Assembly: GCF_020025155.1 (NCBI RefSeq) | Contig: NZ_CP073751.1 | Location: 1,364,001 to 1,428,000, forward strand | Direction: 5' to 3' | Length of the DNA: 64,000 bases | From: Halopseudomonas nanhaiensis | GTDB taxonomy: Bacteria > Pseudomonadota > Gammaproteobacteria > Pseudomonadales > Pseudomonadaceae | Shown here: positions 54,913 to 64,000 of the stretch, in pieces | Layout: every line of letters begins with the position of its first letter | Numbering within the stretch: the first letter of the stretch is position 1 | Translations under genes and position numbers: made by a program | Notes under the pieces: generated by a model | Database searches by the model: none | Told to the model about the DNA's origin: nothing | What the model saw: only the letters and a program-made list of their open reading frames with translations

Positions 54913-56145
54913 TCAGCGGGCCGGTTCTTCTGGTTCCGCCTGACCGCCGCCTTGCTTCTCCTCAGCTTCAGCCTCCGCATCATTGGCTATCCGCTTCCCG
55001 GCAAATCGCGTGATCAGCGGCCCCACAAGGCAGGTTACGAAGATGACGATGATGATCGCGTCAACAGTTGTTGCACTGATTAGCTCTGCTTGCAGTGCGG
55101 TGACCGCCACCGCGAGCGTCGCGGCTGCCTGTGGCAGCGCGAGCGATGCCATGACGATTCGGGCGGTCGGGCGGTAGCCGAACCACCAGCCAGTCGCCCA
55201 GGCCGCGGCAAACTTTGCGAACAGGATTGCGAGCAGCAGCATTCCGGCCTCCCGCCACGCTTCGCTGCCGCCGAGCAGCACGTCGAGCTCGAGGCGCATG
55301 CCGGTTGAGAGGAAGAAGAACGGGATGAACAGCACCTGACCCGCGAAGCGGACGTGCTCCAGTAACGGCGGCTGTGACTTCAACGACCGATTCAGGCAAA
55401 GACCGGCAAGGAACGCCCCCAGGATATTCTTGGTGCCTATCAGTTCAGCAGCCATCGACAGCACGAACAACACTGCCAGCACCGCGAGTGCCTTATCCGC
55501 ACGGTGCGCCCACGGGCGCTCAAAAAACCAGTGACTGCTGCGTGGCAGAACAAACAGGGCCACAGCAACCAGTGCGACGAGCAGTATAAGCGGCAGGTAG
55601 CCGCCAGGCCCTTTCGTGTCGCCGCCGGCCACCTGTAGCACGACGACCAGCAACACCAGTGCGAGCGTGTCGGTCAGTAATGTGCCGCCGATGGTCGCCA
55701 CAATCGGGCGGTGATGCATGAGCTTTTGCCGTTTGATGATCGGATAGCCGAGCAAGGTGTGCGACGACAACGCCGCCCCGATCAACAACGCACCGGCCCA
55801 GCCGCTGCCGAATACGAGGCCGACCCCGACCGCTGATACCATCGAAAGGATGAATGTCGTCAGTCCGAACCCGATCGCTTCAGCCTTGTGATGGCGGACC
55901 ACCTCAAGATCGATCTCGATGCCGGCGAGGAACATGATGTAGACGAGCCCGACGGTGCCGAGCAGCCCGACCACCGGCTCGCGGGGCACGAGCTCAAAGC
56001 CGCCGGGGCCTACCAGCATGCCGATCACCAGCAGCCCGACCAGCGCCGGGATGCTCAGCCGCTGGAAGAGCAGGTGCACCAACAGCACCCCGACCGCCAA
56101 TACGGTTAACTGCAGCATCGGGTCGGCGATAGGCAGTTCGATCAT
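54913..56145 (-). CDS. Cation:proton antiporter (CPA2/KefB-like)
   Basis: A membrane protein of 410 residues with about 12 TMs. Family features: LVGLLVIGMLVGPGG (TM2), LVYIMFLAGIEIDLEVVRHH, LLIGAALSSHTLLGYPI and AAELIGTKNILGAFLAGLCLN. The Asp in GTLLTDTLALVLL is in the ion-binding TM. The protein has no C-terminal RCK/TrkA domain, only a short acidic tail (AEAEEKQGGGQAEPEEPAR). The ion (Na+ or K+) cannot be told from sequence. Confidence 0.9.
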   Translation of the reverse strand: MIELPIADPMLQLTVLAVGVLLVHLLFQRLSIPALVGLLVIGMLVGPGGFELVPREPVVGLLGTVGLVYIMFLAGIEIDLEVVRHHKAEAIGFGLTTFILSMVSAVGVGLVFGSGWAGALLIGAALSSHTLLGYPIIKRQKLMHHRPIVATIGGTLLTDTLALVLLVVVLQVAGGDTKGPGGYLPLILLVALVAVALFVLPRSSHWFFERPWAHRADKALAVLAVLFVLSMAAELIGTKNILGAFLAGLCLNRSLKSQPPLLEHVRFAGQVLFIPFFFLSTGMRLELDVLLGGSEAWREAGMLLLAILFAKFAAAWATGWWFGYRPTARIVMASLALPQAAATLAVAVTALQAELISATTVDAIIIVIFVTCLVGPLITRFAGKRIANDAEAEAEEKQGGGQAEPEEPAR

Positions 56146-56164
56146 CAGTGAATGCTCCGATGCT

Positions 56165-56503
56165 TTATGACTTCAGCGGATCGTGTCCCCAGTTCATCAG
56201 GGAATAGCGCCAGGCACTGGTTTTTACATCCTTGTCCGGGCCACCTTGCGCCAGATGCCTGTTGATATAACCCACCACCTTGGCCATATGCGCCCATTGG
56301 TCATCAGTCAGATCGTCCTTGTTGGTTCGCTTGATCTCCACAATGCGTTTACCCGACTTGTGCCCGGTGGACTCGCCACTGTCTGCGTCGCCCACGGATT
56401 TGCTTTCGTCAGTCTCCAGCCAACGTTCGAGCTCGGCCGGTGCCATGTTCACCAGCGCCTTCCACTCCTGCCAGATATCGTCTCGTGATTTGTCCGAAGC
56501 CAA
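56165..56503 (-). CDS. DUF3140 family protein
   Basis: A protein of 112 residues. I chose the TTG at 56503 because GGGAGG lies seven bases upstream; the longer upstream frame has no such site. Sequence (IWQEWKALVNMAPAELERWL, SGKRIVEIKRTNKDDLTDDQ, MAKVVGYINRHLAQGG, WRYSLMNWGHDP) fits DUF3140, small soluble proteins of unknown function. It lies upstream of the antiporter gene on the same strand. Confidence 0.82.
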   Translation of the reverse strand: MASDKSRDDIWQEWKALVNMAPAELERWLETDESKSVGDADSGESTGHKSGKRIVEIKRTNKDDLTDDQWAHMAKVVGYINRHLAQGGPDKDVKTSAWRYSLMNWGHDPLKS

Positions 56504-56746
56504 TTCAGATCCTCCCGGTCGTTTGCCTGATGTCAGCGTAGACCAAAGGTGTCTGCTGCCGCGCTGACCAGTCTGTCGGACCCGTCGCTGGTCCGTAGCG
56601 ACACGTGTGGCTGAGGAGTTATGAAGGCAGAGGTTCGTGCGAGGTATGGCGAGAGGTTGGATAGGGGAGGCGGGCGAGAGTGGCACTGAGCTGAAGCGAA
56701 GCTGCGCCGACCCCATGGGTTCCAGGCGCAGCCCCGTGCGAACCGA

Positions 56747-57175
56747 TCAATCGAAGGAGTACTTCCCCTCGATCTTGTTCTTCTCGGTCACGTAAGCCAG
56801 GTTATCGATCTGGCCGGTGGTCAACTTGTCGTCGAGATCAGCAATTTCCCTCTCCATGTCGCGCTTGAGCTTGTGCTTGGTGATGTCGTAGTTGATGGCT
56901 TTCGAACCCTCATAACCGCTGACCGGATCCCACAGAATCGAGAGGGGCCAGAACAACAGATTGACTACGCCATACCCTGGCTCGCGCGCATAAAAAGACC
57001 CGCCGCCGGGCAGAATGCCAAGCACTGCACCAGTACCCGGGTTCTTTTCTTCGACCAGTACTCGCTCGGACTTCATGGCCTGATACTCACGCTCCTGCAT
57101 CGAGTTCAGTCCGGTGGCGCAACCGCTCATGATCGACACCGCCAGTGCCAGCCCTGCTACCTTTCCTAGATTCAT
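56747..57175 (-). CDS. Putative lipoprotein
   Basis: A protein of 142 residues with a type II signal peptide (VAGLALAVSIMSGCATGLNS; lipobox MSGC, Cys19). The middle has a Gly-rich segment (GAVLGILPGGGSFYARE) and a hydrophobic stretch (GVVNLLFWPLSILWDPVSGY) recalling TM2-type lipoproteins. The C-terminus is charged and helical. AAGGAG lies before the ATG. Function unknown. Confidence 0.85.
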   Translation of the reverse strand: MNLGKVAGLALAVSIMSGCATGLNSMQEREYQAMKSERVLVEEKNPGTGAVLGILPGGGSFYAREPGYGVVNLLFWPLSILWDPVSGYEGSKAINYDITKHKLKRDMEREIADLDDKLTTGQIDNLAYVTEKNKIEGKYSFD

Positions 57176-57484
57176 GCCTACTGCTCCTTAAGATGGCTAT
57201 TGCGATAGCCTTGTAATAGGCCCGGCCAACTGGCACGCGCGCTATGCAGCGCCATACCGCGCGGTATTCGAGCGATGGGCATAGCAGACGTCGATGGGAA
57301 TGGTTGTACGCAATCCGTGCGACTGAGGGCGTGCTGTTCCTGCTGGGCACTGAATCTTACTATCGCCGAAGTACAAGGCCAAACCACTTTCGTATGCCGA
57401 TGTGATTGGTGCCCGAAAAGAAGCGAGCGATCGATTGGCGCGACTACCGGGGTGCGGAGCAGGGCAGCCTGGTTCTACCCTGAC

Positions 57485-57898
57485 TTACTCCCGCATCTCG
57501 TTCCGGCGCATGGGCATGGCGTCGATGTCCGCGAACAGCGCCTCCAGATCGACCTGCTCCAGCCGATTTTTTACGCCGCCATCCTTGCCAATCAGGATCA
57601 CCTGGCCGGGCTCGAGCCGGTAGGTTTCCAGCGTATTGGCCTTCAGTTCCGGCGCTATTGAGCCCGGGTAGTTGGTCCTGGTTTCAGAGCCATCGAACAC
57701 CAACCAGATGAGATCGCGATCAGTAATGCCGGGTGCATTGTCTTCGAGCAGCGCTGCTGCCTTCTCTGCGTCGCCAACGTCATGAACCACGATGATCCGG
57801 TTTTGCCATTGCAGGCTGGAAAGGTCTGTCAGCATGGGATCCTCGCTGCTTTGCGCGCAGAGACTGAACAGGAGAAGAAGGAGGGCGATGTACCGCAT
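57485..57898 (-). CDS. DUF4174 family exported protein
   Basis: A protein of 137 residues. Signal peptide about 1-18 (MRYIALLLLLFSLCAQS). The mature part has LSSLQWQNRIIVVHDVGD, DRDLIWLVFDG and VILIGKDGGVKNR, the thioredoxin-like pattern of DUF4174, without a CxxC pair. The start at 57898 has GGAG eight bases upstream; the longer frame lacks a signal peptide. Function unknown. Confidence 0.85.
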   Translation of the reverse strand: MRYIALLLLLFSLCAQSSEDPMLTDLSSLQWQNRIIVVHDVGDAEKAAALLEDNAPGITDRDLIWLVFDGSETRTNYPGSIAPELKANTLETYRLEPGQVILIGKDGGVKNRLEQVDLEALFADIDAMPMRRNEMRE

Positions 57899-58098
57899 AG
57901 GTTGATCTCCAGGTACTTGGCATAGACCCTTTTGGGTCGCACTTAATCGGCCCGAACATACTGATACATCAAAAGTAACCATACACAGGGTATGGAAAGT
58001 GGACCAATGTGAACCGAACGCTAATATCGTAGCAGTCACTGTGCGATCACACTTCGGCCGCCATGGCGGAACAATGGATCAACCATTCAGGAGCACTC

Positions 58099-59358
58099 AT
58101 GGTCCCCTTCAGACATTCGCTCATCTTTCTCGCTACCGTTGGACTGTTGACGGCCTGCGACAATTCGGCAACCGCAGACGACACTGATCAGCCCTCTGCA
58201 CCGTCCAACTCGGCCGAGGTTGCTCCGGCAGCGTCGTCTAACAGTGCCGATACCGAATCTGCTCAAACAACGGCGGCATCGGAACAGGACGAGGCGGAAT
58301 CAACCGATTCCGGTACGCCGTTTTCCGTCAGCGAGGTGACGCGGTTCGAGCAACCCTGGGCCATGACATTCCTGCCCGACGGTCGACTGCTGGTGACGGA
58401 GATGGCCGGCAACCTGCGTCTGCACGATCTCGATAAAGACGAAACCGGCAGCATCGAGGGTGTGCCCGACGTGGTGCACGAAGGGCAGGGTGGCCTGGGT
58501 GATGTGCTCCTGCATCCGCAATACAAGGACAATCAGCAGATCTATATCAGCTATGTCGAGGCTGGAGACGGTGGTACCGGCGCTGCGGTCGCCCGGGCTC
58601 GGCTGGCATTGGACGACAACGGTGGCGGCGAGCTTGAGGATCTGGAGGTGATCTGGCGGCAAACGCCGAAGGTGGATGGCGATGGCCATTTCAGCCACCG
58701 CCTTGCCTTTGATGATGAAGGCATGCTCTGGATCAGCTCCGGCGAGCGCCAGAAGTTCGACCCGGCTCAGGACATGGACGGCAACCTGGGCAAGATGATC
58801 AGACTGAACGCCGACGGCAGCGTACCTGACGGGAACCCCTTTACCGATCAGGGTGACGTGGCCGCCCAGGTCTGGTCGCTTGGGCACCGTAACATTCTCG
58901 GCATGGCATTTGATGATGAAGACAGGTTGTGGGTGGCTGAGATGGGGCCGGAGGGCGGCGATGAGCTGAACCTGATCGAAAAAGGCGCCAACTACGGTTA
59001 CCCGATCGTATCCAATGGCGAGCATTATGACGGCCGGGACATCCCCGATCACGATACCCGGCCGGAGTTCAAGGCACCCCTCATCACCTGGACGCCGGTG
59101 ATTTCACCGGCAGGCTTCATCATCTACGACGGCGAGCTGTTCCCGGAATGGAAGGGTAGCGGCTTTATCGGCGGCCTCTCATCCAAGGGGCTGGTGCGTA
59201 TCGAGTTTGATGGAGAAAACGCCCGGGAGGCGGAGCGCTATGATCTGGACCGTCGTGTACGCGAGGTTGAGCAGGGTCCGGACGGCGCTGTTTGGGTGTT
59301 GGAGGATGGCAGGCGTGGAGGCGACGGCACCCTGTTGAAGCTGACGCCGAAGGAGTAG
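58099..59358 (+). CDS. PQQ-dependent sugar dehydrogenase-like lipoprotein (GSDH fold)
   Basis: A protein of 419 residues. The ATG at 58099 has AGGAG six bases upstream. Lipobox LLTAC. Residues about 20-85 are a low-complexity Ser/Ala/Glu/Thr linker. The rest is a six-bladed propeller of the soluble aldose dehydrogenase (YliI/Asd) type: FEQPWAMTFLPDGRLLVTEM, GQGGLGDVLLHPQY, HFSHRLAFDDEGMLWISSGE, SLGHRNILGMAFD, EMGPEGGDELNLI. Homologues oxidise aldoses with PQQ. The linker would hold the domain away from the membrane. Confidence 0.92.
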   Translation: MVPFRHSLIFLATVGLLTACDNSATADDTDQPSAPSNSAEVAPAASSNSADTESAQTTAASEQDEAESTDSGTPFSVSEVTRFEQPWAMTFLPDGRLLVTEMAGNLRLHDLDKDETGSIEGVPDVVHEGQGGLGDVLLHPQYKDNQQIYISYVEAGDGGTGAAVARARLALDDNGGGELEDLEVIWRQTPKVDGDGHFSHRLAFDDEGMLWISSGERQKFDPAQDMDGNLGKMIRLNADGSVPDGNPFTDQGDVAAQVWSLGHRNILGMAFDDEDRLWVAEMGPEGGDELNLIEKGANYGYPIVSNGEHYDGRDIPDHDTRPEFKAPLITWTPVISPAGFIIYDGELFPEWKGSGFIGGLSSKGLVRIEFDGENAREAERYDLDRRVREVEQGPDGAVWVLEDGRRGGDGTLLKLTPKE

Positions 59359-59365
59359 ATCGGTT

Positions 59366-59392
59366 GCAGAGCCAGCGTATTGCTGGCTCTGC
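59366..59392. terminator. Bidirectional hairpin between convergent genes
   Basis: An 11-bp perfect stem (gcagagccagc / gctggctctgc) with a five-base loop, eight bases after the dehydrogenase stop and 12 bases before the stop of the opposite gene. It has no T-run, so classic Rho-independent action is uncertain. Confidence 0.6.
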
Positions 59393-59403
59393 TGCGCCTG
59401 GCG

Positions 59404-59775
59404 TTACAACTCCAGATATTCAGCGATCAGAAAGGCTTCACCCCGGCCTTCGTGAGCACCGAAGTAGCTGACCGGCTCGCGCTCACCGTTTTCGATAAGG
59501 CCCACCTCACAATCAATGCCGTGTTGCTTGGCCAGGCCATTGAACAGGTCCACCGGGAAGTTCAGGTGAATGTTCTTGCTCACAGGTTGGCTGATGCCCA
59601 GTTCCCACTCGGCGCAGTCTTCACTGTCACAGGCGTTGATCAGGGTGACATCGTTCGCGGCATTGGCCTCGGCATACGCCTGCAAGGCTGCCTGCAATTC
59701 GGGCAGGCTCTGGCGTAGTTTCTTTTCCCGCTTTTCTTCCAGGCGGTCACAGGCAACAAGAAAGTAGACAAGCAT
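59404..59775 (-). CDS. Hypothetical protein
   Basis: A protein of about 123 residues if started at MLVYFLVACD (59775). An in-frame GTG at 59802 would add nine residues. The N-terminal part is helical (RLEEKREKKLRQSLPELQAA), the C-terminal part mixed (ISQPVSKNIHLNFPVDLFNG, GEAFLIAEYLEL). No recognised family. No good ribosome site at either start, so the start is uncertain. Confidence 0.6.
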   Translation of the reverse strand: MLVYFLVACDRLEEKREKKLRQSLPELQAALQAYAEANAANDVTLINACDSEDCAEWELGISQPVSKNIHLNFPVDLFNGLAKQHGIDCEVGLIENGEREPVSYFGAHEGRGEAFLIAEYLEL

Positions 59776-59948
59776 CTGAAGTATCCGGTTTGGCGGCAAC
59801 ACCCAGCCCGTTGCCGATCAATGAAGGTTGCCGCCAGTTTACCTGCTTACGCCGTGCGAGGGTGCCGCAACGTGACTCGTTACATATCCCGGCGTGCGAA
59901 CTGGCGGGCATTCCGTAGACTGATCAAACACTCTTCCTGAGAGAACCC

Positions 59949-60128
59949 ATGATGTTTGGCCTATTCAAGAGCGACCCGGCAAAGAAGCTGCGCAAGCAGT
60001 ACAACGCCAAGCTGGAAGCCGCCATGCAGGCGCAGCGTAACGGTGATATTCGCACGTACTCCATGCTCACTCAGGAGGCCGATACGCTGTGGAAGCAGCT
60101 GGAGCCGCTGGAGAAACAGAAGGGCTGA
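59949..60128 (+). CDS. DUF6435 family small protein
   Basis: A 59-residue protein: MMFGLFKSDPAKKLRKQYNA, then KLEAAMQAQRNGDIRTYSML and a charged helical end. This is the highly conserved small DUF6435 pattern of gammaproteobacteria. Two adjacent ATGs are possible; the second (59952) is the usual start. Soluble, helical, function unknown. Confidence 0.82.
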   Translation: MMFGLFKSDPAKKLRKQYNAKLEAAMQAQRNGDIRTYSMLTQEADTLWKQLEPLEKQKG

Positions 60129-60189
60129 TCAGCCAGTCCAGGTTAGCTGATTTCGAGGGCTTGCCCGCGCTCTGCCGTCCGGCCGCACA

Positions 60190-61368
60190 ATGCGTTATTC
60201 TGGCGTCACAATAAAAACGGCCTTGGTATTTCCAGTGCGCAAACTGCTTTCTCACTTCTCTGCCACCGGTGTGGCGGTCGAGTCCGCTGCCTTGCGAAGG
60301 CAGATCGTGCTGAGCAACCAGGTGGGCATGCTCGGCGCGGCGGCCACGCTCCCATATCAGCTGTTCTATGCCCTGCAGGGCCTGTCAGTGTATTGGGGCG
60401 TGTTCAGCTTCAATGTGCTGTTCATCTCGCTGTATCTGCTGGTGGTGTGGCTGAACCATCGCGGCCACTACGCGTTGGCGCGCAACCTGGTGCTGGTCAA
60501 CGCCTGCGCGCAGGTGTTCGTGGTGACTGTCTTCATCAGTTCGGCGGCTGGCGTGCATCTGTTCTATTTCACGGTCGGTGCTATTCTCGCGCTGGTCTAT
60601 CGGCACATGAGCGCGGTGCGCTTCTGGCTTCAATCTGTCGTTATCGCTGTGCTGTTCATCCTCGCTCACTTCGTGTTTACCGCTGAGCGCGCGTTGTCTC
60701 CGGTGCCTTCACCCTTCGTCGACGTGATGTTTGGCGGCAGCGTGCTGGGGGTGCTGACGCTCTCCGCGGTGTTCTCCTTCATGTTCCGACGCGAGATCGA
60801 CCACGCCGAAAGGGAGCTGATGCAGAACAATCGCACGCTGGAGACGCTGAGCTGCACCGATACGCTCACGGGTTTGCCGAATCGGCGCAAGTTCGATGAG
60901 ACGCTGATCTGCGAATGGGGCCGTGCCCGGCGCAACGCGCAACCGCTGTCGTTGATCATGTGCGATGTGGATCATTTCAAGCTCTACAACGATACGCTCG
61001 GCCACCAGGCGGGGGATCTCTGCCTGCAACGGGTCGCCGCTGCACTGGCCAGTGCAGTGGAGCGCCCGGCGGACCTCGTGGCCCGCTACGGGGGCGAAGA
61101 GTTTGCGGTGATACTGCCGGAAACCGACGCGCGCGGCGCTCAGGCCGTTGCTGAAAGCCTGCGCCAGGCGGTCAATGCGTTACAGCTGCCGCATGTGCCA
61201 GAGCATGGCGCTGCCTGTCTGAGCGTGAGCTTCGGAGTCTCGACGGCACCGGCAGAGCTCGCTGCCGGCAGCGCGGAGTCGCTGCTGCGACGGGCAGACG
61301 CGGCGCTCTACATGGCGAAGGACATGGGCCGCAATCGCGTGCACCATCTGTCATTCGTGGACGACTGA
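60190..61368 (+). CDS. Membrane-bound diguanylate cyclase (GGDEF)
   Basis: A protein of up to 392 residues. About six TMs in residues 45-205 resemble a MASE-type sensor, followed by a short coiled coil ([17 protein letters not shown]) and the GGDEF domain (about 225-390). The active site is YGGEEFAVI. The RxxD inhibitory site (RPAD) lies five residues earlier. An alternative GTG start at 60235 would shorten it by 15 residues; neither has a clear ribosome site. It is different in sequence from the cyclase at 53720. Confidence 0.9.
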   Translation: MRYSGVTIKTALVFPVRKLLSHFSATGVAVESAALRRQIVLSNQVGMLGAAATLPYQLFYALQGLSVYWGVFSFNVLFISLYLLVVWLNHRGHYALARNLVLVNACAQVFVVTVFISSAAGVHLFYFTVGAILALVYRHMSAVRFWLQSVVIAVLFILAHFVFTAERALSPVPSPFVDVMFGGSVLGVLTLSAVFSFMFRREIDHAERELMQNNRTLETLSCTDTLTGLPNRRKFDETLICEWGRARRNAQPLSLIMCDVDHFKLYNDTLGHQAGDLCLQRVAAALASAVERPADLVARYGGEEFAVILPETDARGAQAVAESLRQAVNALQLPHVPEHGAACLSVSFGVSTAPAELAAGSAESLLRRADAALYMAKDMGRNRVHHLSFVDD

Positions 61369-61409
61369 CCACTGCAAACCATCCGCCAATTCCTCAACTG
61401 GAAGCACCC

Positions 61410-61799
61410 ATGACCAGACTGGCCATTCGCCTGATGTTGTCCCTGTTTATCGTTGCTCTTGTCGGCTGCAGTACAGCGCCCAAGGGCAGCGGCGGCGTAC
61501 CGGTTGGCTTTACCGAAACCGGGCTTGCCTCGTTCTATGCGGACCGCCATCAGAATCAGAAGACGGCCAACGGCGAGCGCTACAGCCACAAGCTGAAGAC
61601 TGCCGCGCACAAGAAGCTGCCGTTCGGCTCTCAGGTGCGGGTCACCAACCTTCAGAGCGGCAAGAGCGTGGTGGTGCGCATCAACGACCGCGGCCCCTTC
61701 GTTCGCGGGCGGATCATCGATCTGTCGAAGTCGGCGTTCAGCGAGATCGGCAGCACCTCGGCGGGGCTGGTGCGGGTGAAGATCGAGGTTATCAGGTAA
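61410..61799 (+). CDS. rlpA: RlpA-like septal lytic transglycosylase lipoprotein
   Basis: A protein of 129 residues with a lipobox (VALVGCS). It contains only the double-psi beta-barrel domain: [55 protein letters not shown]. The catalytic Asp of the family is in NDRGPF. It lacks the C-terminal SPOR domain of full-length RlpA, so it is a short paralogue rather than the main septal enzyme. Cleavage of denuded glycan strands is inferred from the family. Confidence 0.88.
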   Translation: MTRLAIRLMLSLFIVALVGCSTAPKGSGGVPVGFTETGLASFYADRHQNQKTANGERYSHKLKTAAHKKLPFGSQVRVTNLQSGKSVVVRINDRGPFVRGRIIDLSKSAFSEIGSTSAGLVRVKIEVIR

Positions 61800-61850
61800 G
61801 GACCGTCAGCTTGCTGGAGCATGACGGGACATGCTCCGCATCCGACATGG

Positions 61851-62297
61851 CTAGTCATCCCTGGCGGCGTACTTGTCCTTCATCAGATAGGCATAGGCCG
61901 TGTTGAACGCGACTTCCTGAAACGCCTTGAGGCCGGTGCCGGCATAGTCGATCTGGATCGGGTTGCGCTTGAGCGACTCCTTGATATCGGTCGTCGACAT
62001 GATCGTCACGTTCAGCTCTGCGATCAGTTCGATAGCGGCCTCCAGCTTGAAACCGACCGCGCCGCCAGCGAACTTGCCCTTCATCGGGCGCTGGCGGATG
62101 ACCACCTGATCTACCTGGTAATCGGCCATCAGCTTGGCGAAGGTCTGCTGGAAATACCGCAGTTCACCGGTGCTGTTGATATCCCGCAAGGTCAGCTTTC
62201 TGGAGCGGAAATCCGGCAGCTCGAAAATATCGTCGCTCAGCGACAACAGACACACATTCACATCGTTACTGTTGATATCAACACCGCACACTCTCAT
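61851..62297 (-). CDS. DUF3010 family protein
   Basis: A protein of 148 residues. The start MRVCGVDINSNDVNVCLLSL at 62297 has AGGGTG seven bases upstream. The fold pattern (GVDI at start, QVVIRQRPMKGKFAGGAVGF, then helices) recalls the RNase H-like/RuvC fold. DUF3010 is uncharacterised. The longer frame to 62351 has no ribosome site. Confidence 0.85.
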   Translation of the reverse strand: MRVCGVDINSNDVNVCLLSLSDDIFELPDFRSRKLTLRDINSTGELRYFQQTFAKLMADYQVDQVVIRQRPMKGKFAGGAVGFKLEAAIELIAELNVTIMSTTDIKESLKRNPIQIDYAGTGLKAFQEVAFNTAYAYLMKDKYAARDD

Positions 62298-62410
62298 GCC
62301 ATCACCCTGTCTATTCGAATGGGCGCAGTGTAGCGCAAACGCCGAGGCCATCTGTCAAAAGCGCAGATCGCTTCTGTGCGCCGACGCAGCGATTCGGCTC
62401 CGTCAGTTCA

Positions 62411-62824
62411 CTAAGCAAACCGGGCGAACGGATTGGCGCATGTCATCTTGAACCCGATGAATTTCACATCCGGCACACTGTGTATTTCGTAGTTGCGAAG
62501 AAAGTCGGTGGAGGTCAGAAAATCCGCGACCAGCCGCCGCTCGTACAGGTCTGTTATGAAGTGGGTGTAGGCTGTTCCCATTGATGTATGGCGGCGCAGA
62601 TTGTGCAACCCGACGAAGCCCAGCATGGTGTCCAGGCCGTAGTGTTCGCCAAAGGCGTCAACGAAGCGCTTTTCCTCGTCCGCGTCCATCGTATACCGCC
62701 CTATGTATTCATGAAGCAGCGCGGGGATGTACTGATACGGGTTGTTGAATACCGCGGTGGTGCCACCGATCGCAGCAGCGCCAATGGCCGCGCCAGACAG
62801 GGCAAGAAATCGGCGTCGATTCAT
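62411..62824 (-). CDS. Tat-exported small subunit partner of a GMC oxidoreductase
   Basis: A protein of 137 residues with a Tat-type signal (MNRRRFLALSGAAIGAAAIG). The mature part is helical (YIPALLHEYIGRYTMDADEE, THFITDLYERRLVADFLTST). It begins 12 bases after the GMC oxidoreductase gene. The pairing resembles dehydrogenases in which a Tat-exported gamma subunit accompanies a GMC flavoprotein, so I infer a partner role. The partner gene is broken here. Confidence 0.72.
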   Translation of the reverse strand: MNRRRFLALSGAAIGAAAIGGTTAVFNNPYQYIPALLHEYIGRYTMDADEEKRFVDAFGEHYGLDTMLGFVGLHNLRRHTSMGTAYTHFITDLYERRLVADFLTSTDFLRNYEIHSVPDVKFIGFKMTCANPFARFA

Positions 62825-62836
62825 GTCGGGTACTCC

Positions 62837-64000
62837 CTATGCGAACAGCAGTTCGGCTGCGCGAATGGAAAGGGCAGCGGCGGTCAGGCTGGGGTTGCTG
62901 GCTGAACTGGAAGGGAAGGTGGAGGTACCGACCACGACCAGATTGCGCTTGCGGTGGTGAAGCAGGCTATGGTCGATGACCGACCCATCACCGTTCTTGC
63001 CCATACGCAGCGTACCTTGCACATGGGATTCGGTGATTCGCCACTCGCGGAAATGCACCGCTTCAACCGGCAATGGCTCGAGCAGTCCATCAAGGTTGTC
63101 GAGCGCGTATTGCAGCCCTAGCTTGGCGTACGTCGATGGGCCGGTGTGGTGGATTACCGCTTTGCCCGTGGCATCGTCGACCGTTACCTTGTTCTCCAGG
63201 CTGGGCAGTTCCTCGGTGACCAGGGTAAGCGGCAGAAGGTGATGCCATTTCCCCGGTTCTGTACGCAGGCCGTACGGCCAGCGGTTATCAAAGCTGGTCA
63301 GGGTTGCGGCCCGCTCGCGACGAAACTCACCGTCGTAAAAGCAATAATTCAGACCTGTGCTGATCGAGCTTCCATTCAGCGAGGCGAGTCCATCCAGGAA
63401 GACCTCGACACTCGCCCCTATCTGCTCGTGCAGGTTCAATCCCGTTTCGCCGTGGACGATGCCCGAACGCAAGAGGATTGCTGGCGATTGAATGGCGTTC
63501 GCGCCCAAAACGAACAGATCGCCGTTTACCCGGTATTGCTTGCCACCTGACTTGAACACCACGTGAGTGATGACGTCACCCGTATAGCCGAGCGTATCCA
63601 CCTCGGATAACAGGCAGACATCGACTTTGGGGTGACCGAACAGGCGGGAGAAGCCGTTTTCTGCCGTGAATTTGGCATTGGTCGGACAGCGGTAGCAGGT
63701 GGCATTCGCACAGCATTTGCCGCGCTGTTAGTTGGCGGCGCTCGCGCGACCGGTCGGCACGATGAAATGGTGCTGAGGCATTGCGGCCTTCATCAATACA
63801 TCGGCCGAGGTGCCCTTGTGGGGCGGCAGAGGAAACGGCATTGTCCGGGGCAACAGAGTTGCCATGTCCGGATCGCCGGAGATGGACATGATGCGCTCTG
63901 CATCACAGTAATACCGCTCCAGTGCATCGTAGCCGAGGGGCCAGTCGTTGCTGACCCCATATCGACTCTTCATGTGAAAATCATAGGGGTGGAATCTCGG
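62837..64000 (-). pseudogene. GMC-family oxidoreductase, interrupted by an in-frame stop; 5' end off the window
   Basis: Reading minus-strand from 64000, one frame gives PRFHPYDFHMKSRYGVSNDW, typical of the GMC/gluconate-dehydrogenase flavoprotein group, up to a TAA at 63728-63730. The same frame then continues with QRGKCCANATCYRCPTNAKF and the full C-terminal part, ending in the GMC active-site region (RITESHVQGTLRMG, ASNPSLTAAALSIRAAELLF). No frameshift is needed; one base change (for example CAA or AAA to TAA) explains it. It is either a nonsense pseudogene, a sequencing error, or recoded. The N-terminal FAD motif lies outside the window. Confidence 0.85.

Noticed and set aside
1-64000. 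tRNA or rRNA genes
   Set aside because: No cloverleaf with a GTTCGA-type T-loop and matching acceptor stem, nor any rRNA stretch, was recognised by eye; a tRNAscan-SE run would be decisive.

Overview
The window is a high-GC gammaproteobacterial chromosome segment, most likely from Pseudomonas sensu lato (Pseudomonas/Halopseudomonas/Stutzerimonas). Several blocks keep the gene order I remember from P. aeruginosa: the nitrate cluster (cobA, nitrate reductase, nirD, nirB, kinase/phosphatase, transporter, nasT, nasS), rnt-pyrC-motY-argG-gloA, and metG/rnf(rsx)ABCDGE/nth. Abundant REP repeats of the type 'gtaggagcg...cgctcctac' also fit. I could compare with known genomes only from memory.

Layout. 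1-3.4 kb: end of an RND efflux adaptor gene plus its permease. 3.7-8.6 kb: two membrane proteins, an Atm1-type ABC exporter and an NTF2-like protein. 8.6-9.2 kb: tandem REP array. 9.2-21.0 kb: the assimilatory nitrate/nitrite cluster, all on the minus strand. 21.1-24.8 kb: a TAXI-type TRAP transporter. 25-33.3 kb: housekeeping genes (rnt, pyrC, motY, argG, gloA, dgt and others), with REP arrays between them. 33.7-37.2 kb: mlaA, a hydrolase, small proteins and nth. 37.2-38.3 kb: a REP array organised as 240-bp tandem units. 38.3-46.5 kb: the complete rsx/rnf operon and metG.

46.5-52.5 kb is an accessory region of lower GC. It holds four promoterless genes separated by three attC-like sites, which I read as an integron cassette array without an integrase (CALIN). 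One cassette encodes an Abi_C-type abortive-infection protein, one a protein with a HEPN motif, and two encode unknown proteins. A LexA-type box lies just upstream. The array ends at a REP-associated transposase (RAYT) locus with duplicated DUF3297 genes and decayed copies of the RAYT and tesB 3' ends. 52.6-64 kb returns to ordinary genes: tesB, two diguanylate cyclases, a CPA2 antiporter, a PQQ-type sugar dehydrogenase lipoprotein, RlpA and several DUF proteins. It ends in a GMC oxidoreductase gene interrupted by an in-frame stop.

The best regulatory finding is in the nitrate cluster. Each of its three transcription units (nasS-nasT, transporter-kinase, nirBD-nitrate reductase-cobA) is preceded by a sigma-54-like -24/-12 element. 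Each is followed by two small hairpins with six-base loops, nearly all of the A1/G4 type bound by ANTAR proteins, and then by an intrinsic terminator. NasT encoded here is an ANTAR protein, so the whole regulon, including nasST itself, looks controlled by antitermination.
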